34,909 nt of DNA from an uncultured Chloroflexota bacterium (GTDB taxonomy: Bacteria; Chloroflexota; Anaerolineae; Promineifilales; Promineifilaceae), in NCBI GenBank assembly GCA_900696625.1, contig CAADGU010000314.1, positions 1 to 34,909 of the forward strand. The letters run 5' to 3'. Shown here piece by piece: positions 23,561-28,873 of the stretch; positions within the stretch are counted from its first letter, which is position 1; each line of letters begins with the position of its first letter. A program made the translations under genes and the position numbers. Under the pieces are notes generated by a model. That model was not told the origin of the DNA. It saw only the letters and a list, made by a program, of their open reading frames with translations, and made no database searches.

Positions 23561-23910
23561 CGCCCACTCCCCAATGCCCGCAACACCTCAGTGCAGGCTG
23601 GTGAACTGCGCCGGATTTCCACTGCCGCCCGCATACAATCATCTACTAATTGCTGATTGATGGCGTAGACGGCCGCTGCCTGGTCTGTAGTATCGGTGGG
23701 CACATACACCTGCACGGGCAGCGCCGCCCCGGTGGGCACACTAGCGGCTGGCGGCGTGGATTCAGGCGCCACCATCGGCGCCACAGTTATCACAATAGGC
23801 GCGGGGGTGGGCACAACCACCGGATCGTTTCCAATCAGCCCCAACGCCTGGGCCGCAAACAGCATCAACAATCCCAGCAAGAACAATAAAACTGCACGAT
23901 CAAAGTTCAC
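23557..23910 (-). CDS. Single-TM membrane protein with periplasmic/outer Cys domain
   Basis: 117 aa from GTG 23910 (GGAGG 6 nt upstream; the longer frame to 24030 has no such site). VNFDRAVLLFLLGLLMLFAAQALGLIG is a membrane anchor, followed by a Pro/Val-rich linker (VVVPTPAPIVITVAPMVAPESTPP) and a small domain with two cysteines (VDDCMRAAVEIRRSSPACTEVLRALG). Topology resembles spanin-like or envelope proteins, but it is far from any lysis gene. Unknown function. Confidence 0.6.
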   Translation of the reverse strand: MNFDRAVLLFLLGLLMLFAAQALGLIGNDPVVVPTPAPIVITVAPMVAPESTPPAASVPTGAALPVQVYVPTDTTDQAAAVYAINQQLVDDCMRAAVEIRRSSPACTEVLRALGSGR

Positions 23911-24217
23911 TTTGCACCTCCATTGGCGCTTCCTTTTGCGCCTCATGCCAGATATAGAAAATAGAGCCACCAACAAATAATCCTGACCCCACAAACCCCA
24001 GCAATACCGCCACAAGCAATGTTGCGTCATCCCGCTCCCGCGCCGGGGCCGGGGCGGGCAGCGGGTTCACTGCCGCCTGGTTCCCATCCCCGTGAATGGC
24101 AATGCCATTGTCACTGGCGATCACATCAGGCGAGAAAACCCGCGGGCTAAACTGGCGCGGCGTGAGCAGCGCCATAACCAACATCCCACAAATAAAAGCA
24201 ATAATCAGGTATCTCAT
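23900..24217 (-). CDS. Two-TM small membrane protein
   Basis: 105 aa. An N-terminal hydrophobic segment (YLIIAFICGMLVMALL), a polar middle with a G-D-G-N motif (AIHGDGNQAAVNP), then a second TM (LLVAVLLGFVGSGLFVGGSIFYIW) and a short charged tail. Overlaps both neighbours (4 bp and 11 bp). No family; likely works with the adjacent membrane protein. Confidence 0.6.
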   Translation of the reverse strand: MRYLIIAFICGMLVMALLTPRQFSPRVFSPDVIASDNGIAIHGDGNQAAVNPLPAPAPARERDDATLLVAVLLGFVGSGLFVGGSIFYIWHEAQKEAPMEVQSEL

Positions 24218-24594
24218 ATTAACCCTTCCCCTTCACCAACTATATCCGCCGCCATTTGCCACAAATCGCGCATGTTGGGGGGCAGCGCATCGAAGATAGC
24301 CTTATACTCCGGGTCATCATTCATTTGGTGCATACCTTTGACAAACAGCCTCAGCAACGTTACCACTTCTTCCCAGTAGTCAAGATCGGTGGTCACTTTT
24401 CGGTAATAACGGTGGGTTTGTGCCAGACCTTCCGCCCAATCTCGTAATCTCTGGAATCTAATGACACCAGTGATAAACCCATCTTTTGTCATGGTGATGG
24501 AATCGCCATTGACGCTTCGTGGCTCATGGGCATTGCCAATGAAGGCAGCTAACGCCTCATCAATACTTCTAGCTATTTCATCGTAATTGTTCAT
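24214..24594 (-). CDS. Hypothetical helical protein
   Basis: 126 aa from ATG 24594 (AAGGAAAGGG upstream). The longer in-frame start reads through a G/R/K-rich low-complexity stretch and is unlikely. NNYDEIARSIDEALAAFIGNAHEPRSVNGD, TKDGFITGVIRFQRLRDWAEGLAQTHRYYRKVTTDLDYWEEV and PPNMRDLWQMAADIVGEGEG. No family recognised. Confidence 0.6.
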   Translation of the reverse strand: MNNYDEIARSIDEALAAFIGNAHEPRSVNGDSITMTKDGFITGVIRFQRLRDWAEGLAQTHRYYRKVTTDLDYWEEVVTLLRLFVKGMHQMNDDPEYKAIFDALPPNMRDLWQMAADIVGEGEGLI

Positions 24595-24644
24595 GTTTTT
24601 TCCCTTTCCTTTCCCTCCCCCACCCCGCCTGCAACCGCCCCACC

Positions 24645-24670
24645 GTCGCCGTCTCAAACGAGACGACGAC
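24645..24670. repeat. Hairpin and GAC trinucleotide run
   Basis: CGTCTC-AAAC-GAGACG with four more pairs outside one mismatch gives an 11-bp stem, running into six GAC/ACG units (to about 24680) and an ACGGCCGT palindrome. It lies after the stop of 24708-25751 and may act as a weak terminator. Confidence 0.5.
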
Positions 24671-24707
24671 GACGACGACGGCCAAACGGCCGTTGGTGGG
24701 GGCTAAA

Positions 24708-25751
24708 TCACTCCAAATCAAGTTCCAATCCTAAAAACTCCGCCAACCCCCGATCCGTCCACCGATAAGGCGCCTCAATGCTTACATACCCCTTCCCTTG
24801 CAGCACCGCCAACGTCGTACCGTAGGCGCTGCTACCTATGCCAATCTCACGTAAACCAAATCCTTCCGGGCTGCTATCTCGCCTCACCCCATAATCCCCG
24901 GCCACCACCCACCGCCGCAGCTTGGCAATCTGGCGCGGGTAAAACGTCACCCGCTGCCGGGCATATTCCAACACCACCGGCGCTTCATGCAGGTCTGTGG
25001 CCTGCCCATTCAATTGGGTTGTGCGCTCAGGCGCGGCCGCAGGCGTGGCCGCCCTCACTACCTGTACTTGGGGCGCCGGGGCCTGGCGCAGCTGCTGGAA
25101 GTTTTTGGAAATAGCCACCGGATTATTCTGGTTATCCGTAATCACATCCGGCTTCCCATCCCACCGGCGCAGCCCCACAAAGGCCACACCCGCCAACGCT
25201 ATGGCCCCAATCGTGCCCAAGACAATCAGCATCACCTTCACAAACAGGGCATTAAACACCGCCCGATTCCGCTGGCGAATGGCGGCCTCACCATCTGCCT
25301 GCATCTGGCGCTGCAACGCAATCGCCGTGGCCGTGCTGCTCATCTTTTCCCGCTCCTGGATGATGGCCGCGTACTCCCTGGTCACATCCGCCGCCGCCTG
25401 TGCCAGGATGTGGTCACTGGTAGCCGTCGCCTGTGCCTGCCCCGTCGCCACGGCCGCCTGTGCCGTTTCCTGCCCCACAATGGCGCTGTTGGTAGCCGCG
25501 TAATCCCTCTGGTATTGGGCGCGGGTGGCTGTGCTGTTCACACTGGCAGCGGTTTGCGTCGCATACGCATACAAATTCGCCGCTTCCGGGTTAGCGGCGG
25601 GCATGGTGGACACGGGCAACCCATTGCACCCGGAAGCGCCAATGAAGAAGACCAGCCCCAACATCAGCAGGGCCACAAAAACAGATGCCACCCCACCACG
25701 CGGCGCGGGCACTTCCTCTTGATGCTTCCGCTTATTGCGTCGTATGCTCAT
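24708..25751 (-). CDS. Membrane-anchored coiled-coil protein with winged-helix-like C-terminus
   Basis: 347 aa from ATG 25751 (overlaps the upstream gene by 20 bp). A basic start MSIRRNKRKHQEE precedes TM1 (VFVALLMLGLVFFIGASGCNG). A long helical, alanine/threonine-rich region (residues about 60-160) is rich in TQTAA and QATATSD segments. A second TM follows (LFVKVMLIVLGTIGAIALAGVAFVGL), then a Pro/Ala linker. The last 90 residues (FYPRQIAKLRRWVVAGDYG... TTLAVLQGKGYVSIEAPYRWTDRGLAEFLG) look like a winged helix. Possibly tethers DNA or a replication complex to the membrane; inference. Confidence 0.6.
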   Translation of the reverse strand: MSIRRNKRKHQEEVPAPRGGVASVFVALLMLGLVFFIGASGCNGLPVSTMPAANPEAANLYAYATQTAASVNSTATRAQYQRDYAATNSAIVGQETAQAAVATGQAQATATSDHILAQAAADVTREYAAIIQEREKMSSTATAIALQRQMQADGEAAIRQRNRAVFNALFVKVMLIVLGTIGAIALAGVAFVGLRRWDGKPDVITDNQNNPVAISKNFQQLRQAPAPQVQVVRAATPAAAPERTTQLNGQATDLHEAPVVLEYARQRVTFYPRQIAKLRRWVVAGDYGVRRDSSPEGFGLREIGIGSSAYGTTLAVLQGKGYVSIEAPYRWTDRGLAEFLGLELDLE

Positions 25752-25950
25752 GTCCCACCATGCCCCTTTCACAAATCGGTTCTAACCCGTCCCGGAAGAT
25801 CACGGCCGGTTTCCCATCCCACAATTCCACCACCACTTCCTGCCCCAGCCCATTGGCATAGTGGTCACGCACCATCCGGCCAAAGTCCGCATGTTCAATC
25901 AGGTTGAAATAGATGGTGATGAAATCGTAAAGCTGTTGGAACGCGCTCAT
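25732..25950 (-). CDS. Hypothetical small protein
   Basis: 72 aa. MSAFQQLYDFITIYFNLIEHADFGRMVRDHYANGLGQEVVVELWDGKPAVIFRDGLEP. Compact, mixed helix and strand, ending in a His-rich tail (MVGHEHTTQ). Coupled to the next gene by a 20-bp overlap. No family recognised. Confidence 0.55.
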   Translation of the reverse strand: MSAFQQLYDFITIYFNLIEHADFGRMVRDHYANGLGQEVVVELWDGKPAVIFRDGLEPICERGMVGHEHTTQ

Positions 25951-25962
25951 GGATCACACTCC

Positions 25963-27000
25963 CTACCACGAATCTTCAAATTCCAGCCGGTTTTGAATGC
26001 TTCGGACTTCATCCGTTTCCCACCAGTTATCCAGGTTGTACCCAAACACCTTTGCATCTGGTGGGGTGGGCTTTGGTGCAACCTTGCCTTTTAGAGCATC
26101 ATCAACCAACCGGCGCACTTTCAGCACATCCGTATAAGGTGGGTACAATAGCGGTTCCCGTGGCAATGACAGACCAGTGTTATATTTGGCGCGGTAGTAA
26201 GCCCCATCACGGACGGTCGGCTCTTGATCAATGTAAGCCGGGGCAAAGAAGCGGGTGGGCATGACGCCGCCATTGCCCGCCACCACAAGCCACAAGCCGC
26301 GCTCAGGCTCAGGCTGCATCACTTCCACCTCATTGGTAGTGGCGAAAATCTCCCCTTCTTCTTCGGCTGTCACTCCATAGTGCAATGTCCAGGTTTTGCC
26401 GTACCCAAACGTCTGGTCAATCAATTGCTGCACAGAAGTAATCAACTCCCTGTTGGCTACCTCTACCCGTTCCTTTTCCTGCAAGTAGGCCGCATATGCC
26501 TCTTCATAAGCCTCTTTTCTGGCTTTTTCGGCGGCTTTCTCGTCTTTAATCGCTTGAATGGCCGACCATTCAACGGCAGCCTTAGTGATGACACCCATCA
26601 GGAATTGGGGGGTAAACTCATTGATTGTCACAATTCTTGCATAATTCCAGCCTGCCAAATCTCTGGAATCTGCACAGGCCAATTGCCATTCACGCCAGCA
26701 AGGGGTGTGGTCATTGTTCACCGTAATGCGGAATCGGATAGGGGCCAGATTAGGAGCTTGCACAACCACCCTTTGCCAACCGGTGGGCATGGCTTCCACA
26801 TCACTGGCATTTTCAACAGTGACATAGGGGCGTAATACCTCTGGCAACTCCGCCCGGATATTCGTCTCCAACGTCGCCCAGGCCGCCGCCGCCCGCTCAC
26901 GTTTGGTGTGTAGCGCTGCTACCCGTTCCGTCTCCTTCTCCGCTTCCGCTTCCTGATGCGCTGCCAACAAATCTTCAATCATTACCTGTAAATCGTTCAT
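25963..27000 (-). CDS. Hypothetical protein with long coiled coil
   Basis: 345 aa from ATG 27000 (GGAGGAAC upstream). Residues 1-50 are a coiled coil (MIEDLLAAHQEAEAEKETERVAALHTKRERAAAAW). A mixed middle domain follows (PIRFRITVNNDHTPCWREWQLACADS), a second coiled coil at about 170-210 (AIKDEKAAEKARKEAYEEAYAAYLQEKERVE), and a beta-rich C-terminal part (WTLHYGVTAEEEGEIFATTNEVEVMQPEPERGLWLVVAGNGGV). No enzyme motif. Likely an early phage protein; role unknown. Confidence 0.65.
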   Translation of the reverse strand: MNDLQVMIEDLLAAHQEAEAEKETERVAALHTKRERAAAAWATLETNIRAELPEVLRPYVTVENASDVEAMPTGWQRVVVQAPNLAPIRFRITVNNDHTPCWREWQLACADSRDLAGWNYARIVTINEFTPQFLMGVITKAAVEWSAIQAIKDEKAAEKARKEAYEEAYAAYLQEKERVEVANRELITSVQQLIDQTFGYGKTWTLHYGVTAEEEGEIFATTNEVEVMQPEPERGLWLVVAGNGGVMPTRFFAPAYIDQEPTVRDGAYYRAKYNTGLSLPREPLLYPPYTDVLKVRRLVDDALKGKVAPKPTPPDAKVFGYNLDNWWETDEVRSIQNRLEFEDSW

Positions 27001-27055
27001 CTTTTTGTTCCTCCAAGAACATTGATTTGATAAAACGGCCGTTACCAGCCGTAAA

Positions 27056-27259
27056 CTACACCTGATAATCCTGCCCCCAGGGGCAGTAAACACAGCGGTG
27101 CCGTTCGCACCGCCCTTCCACCTTCAGCCACACCACCCCCTCACATTCCGGACACTTCCGCCCGGCCGGGGCCGGCGTCCAGCCCCGCCCCAACCAGGTC
27201 ATCATCTCGCCAAACTGCGCCCGTACATGAAGTGCATCCAGTTCCAACCGTTGCCCCAT
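27056..27259 (-). CDS. Small zinc-ribbon protein
   Basis: 67 aa from ATG 27259, one base after the preceding stop. GRKCPECEGVVWLKVEGRCERHRCVYCPWG contains CxxC, a single C, H, and a second CxxC: a zinc ribbon. Residues 1-35 are helical (RLELDALHVRAQFGEMMTWLGRGW). Probably nucleic-acid or protein binding in early infection. Confidence 0.65.
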   Translation of the reverse strand: MGQRLELDALHVRAQFGEMMTWLGRGWTPAPAGRKCPECEGVVWLKVEGRCERHRCVYCPWGQDYQV

Positions 27260-27260
27260 C

Positions 27261-27383
27261 TCATTTACCCCGCTTACTCGTCTGGCTGCTGACAATCGTC
27301 ACAGACACCGCCACCAGCCCACAACCCAACACCAATACCACCAGGCACAGGCACCCAAATAACCAGCCAACCTCATTGCTCAT
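27261..27383 (-). CDS. 40-aa single-TM protein
   Basis: A short gene easily missed. ATG 27383 overlaps the stop of 27380-28069 (ATGA) and its TGA ends one base before the next ATG. MSNEVGWLFG, then a membrane segment (LVVLVLGCGLVAVSVTIV) and a basic end (SSQTSKRGK). The perfect coupling on both sides supports translation. Function unknown. Confidence 0.6.
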   Translation of the reverse strand: MSNEVGWLFGCLCLVVLVLGCGLVAVSVTIVSSQTSKRGK

Positions 27384-28069
27384 GGTTGCACCCCATTCCC
27401 ATGCCCATTCAGGCTGGCCTTCAATCGTGACACCTGCGTTTCACTCACCTTATGCCGGGTAGCAATCTCTTTCTGGGTCAGCCCCGCCCCTGTCATCAGC
27501 GCAATCACATCTTGCGCCAGCGGGTTTACCGCTTGCAGCTTCCAGCGCTCTTGTGCCAACTCCCTTTCCAACCCTTGCGCCCGCGTTTCACTGGCTTTCA
27601 AGGCGCTTTCAACTTCTTTCAACCGCCTTTCACCGGCTTTCAAGGCGTTTTCAGCCTCTTGCAACCGGCTTTCTAGCTCTTGCAAGTGGACAGCTTGCCG
27701 CCCCGTTTCCGCCGCCGCCGCCTCATCAGTCGCCCGCGCCTTCCGTTTCTCCGCCGCGTGCCAGGCCAATATCCCAATCCCAATGGGGATGGGCAGCGCC
27801 AGCAGCCAGTCATTGCCGTAGAAGCGCAGATGGTAGCCCGTCGCCATGATGGTGGTTGCCATTGCCACTAGCCCCGCCACATACCCCGGCTTCTGGAAGA
27901 CGTAGCGCACGCTACGGAAGTGGAGCAAATCCATCAGTGCCCCCACCACCCAGGCCACCACCACATGCTCCCCATGACTGACCAACACCGGCCCATAATG
28001 GCCCACGCTGATGACCATGGCCAAAGGGGTCAAATCCCCTTCTTCAATCCAACTAACAATTCGATTCAT
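27380..28069 (-). CDS. Membrane protein with coiled coil and C-terminal HTH
   Basis: 229 aa from ATG 28069 (GGAGG 6 nt upstream). Two or three membrane segments (about 34-50 VVVAWVVGALMDLLHF, 62-78 YVAGLVAMATTIMATGY, 87-104 WLLALPIPIGIGILAW) are followed by a long coiled coil (about 120-185, with LKAGERRLKEVESALKASETR repeats). The end is a clear HTH (LTQKEIATRHKVSETQVSRLKASL). The plan recalls membrane-bound, DNA-binding organisers such as phi29 p16.7 in architecture, not in sequence. First gene after an operator-bearing promoter. Confidence 0.7.
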   Translation of the reverse strand: MNRIVSWIEEGDLTPLAMVISVGHYGPVLVSHGEHVVVAWVVGALMDLLHFRSVRYVFQKPGYVAGLVAMATTIMATGYHLRFYGNDWLLALPIPIGIGILAWHAAEKRKARATDEAAAAETGRQAVHLQELESRLQEAENALKAGERRLKEVESALKASETRAQGLERELAQERWKLQAVNPLAQDVIALMTGAGLTQKEIATRHKVSETQVSRLKASLNGHGNGVQP

Positions 28070-28093
28070 CACATGCCTCCCATTAAACAACTT

Positions 28094-28111
28094 TGTTCTG
28101 TTAGCAGAACA
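28094..28111. promoter_or_regulatory. Operator upstream of 27380-28069 operon
   Basis: TGTTCTG-TTAG-CAGAACA, perfect 7-bp arms, abutting the -10 of the promoter at 28111-28138. Confidence 0.7.
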
Positions 28112-28138
28112 GTAGATGCAAAAAAACTATCTGTTCAA
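28111..28138 (-). promoter_or_regulatory. Probable accessory-operon promoter
   Basis: TTGAAC (28133-28138), 16-bp spacer, TCTACT (28111-28116) on the minus strand. Matches are moderate, but the placement of the operator relative to the -10 is the same as at the other promoters. Confidence 0.45.
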
Positions 28139-28542
28139 TACTGACATTTGCAACGCCCTTGAGCATCGGTTCTGCCAAAACAACCAAAACACGTATATGG
28201 ATTGTTGAGCAGGTTGACAATATGCACTTCAAGAGACTCATGTGTGTATTTCCAGACCAACCAATTCATGCGTGCCCATTCAATACGGCGCGGCCCTTCC
28301 TTGCGAGGACATTCCCAAAAATACCGATATTCTTTTGCACTGACTTCCATAAGAAAACGATAACCCAAGCGGCCTGTCTTTTTGCCATCCCAAACAATGG
28401 TAAATCCATATGGTCTCCATTTATCAGGATCAGCATCGTAACAATCGCTGCATAACGGGTAGGGATCTTCCTCACTGAAAGAAACCGCCGCCCCACACTC
28501 ATTACATTGCCCAAAGGCGTAATCAAAACGTTCAATTTCCAT
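28135..28542 (-). CDS. Zinc-binding hypothetical protein
   Basis: 135 aa from ATG 28542 (AAGGGG about 10 nt upstream). CNECGAAVSFSEEDPYPLCSDC gives a four-Cys zinc ribbon near the N-terminus. A second cysteine cluster (CFGCFGRTDAQGRCKC) closes the protein. The middle is rich in W/Y/R (YRYFWECPRKEGPRRIEWARMNWLVWKY). Two zinc sites suggest a nucleic-acid-binding or regulatory role. Preceded by two operator-like palindromes. Confidence 0.65.
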   Translation of the reverse strand: MEIERFDYAFGQCNECGAAVSFSEEDPYPLCSDCYDADPDKWRPYGFTIVWDGKKTGRLGYRFLMEVSAKEYRYFWECPRKEGPRRIEWARMNWLVWKYTHESLEVHIVNLLNNPYTCFGCFGRTDAQGRCKCQY

Positions 28543-28558
28543 TTTTACATGCCCCTTT

Positions 28559-28576
28559 TGTTGTGCTAACACAACA
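28559..28576. promoter_or_regulatory. Operator upstream of zinc protein gene, proximal
   Basis: TGTTGTG-CTAA-CACAACA, perfect 7-bp arms, following a TATAGC (-10-like) on the minus strand and 16 bp before the ATG. Confidence 0.6.
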
Positions 28577-28592
28577 GCTATAAGCCCAAGTA

Positions 28593-28610
28593 TGTTGCAT
28601 CACTACAACA
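28593..28610. promoter_or_regulatory. Operator upstream of zinc protein gene, distal
   Basis: TGTTGCA-TCAC-TACAACA, 6 of 7 arm positions, 34 bp from the proximal site, near the -35 position. Confidence 0.5.
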
Positions 28611-28667
28611 ATACACCGTCAAACCTGCCACTTTTACCCCTGATTTGCCCATTTTTAGCCCTTCCAT

Positions 28668-28873
28668 AAGACAGATACTTTTTCTCTGTCTTGAATCTGT
28701 CTTGTAAAAAACACCATCTGTCTTACTCATTTTTAACCCTATTTACTCTGGTAAAACCATTCTTCAATTTTTTAAACAAGACACAAGACAGAAAAAGACA
28801 CATCATTCCGACAAGATACAGCTACGTGAGCAGGTGAATAAACTTACCAGAATCACCCGTCTTGTTCTGTCTT
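28668..28873. repeat. AAGACAGA octamer cluster, candidate replication origin
   Basis: Exact AAGACAGA at 28668 and 28785; its complement TCTGTCTT at 28685, 28696, 28717 and 28866. Near copies lie at 28778, 28795 and 28875. The first pair forms an 8-bp hairpin. The stretch 28573-28852 is gene-free and AT-rich. Iteron-like arrays next to a primase-helicase gene are typical of phage and plasmid origins. Confidence 0.6.

Noticed and set aside
24987..25907. Plus-strand open frame of 306 codons
   Set aside because: Opposes a membrane protein gene with TMs and a good start; the translation is low-complexity H/R/G.
28573..28852. Possible protein in the AT-rich gap upstream of 28542
   Set aside because: No frame of useful length on either strand; repeat content fits an origin or regulatory region.
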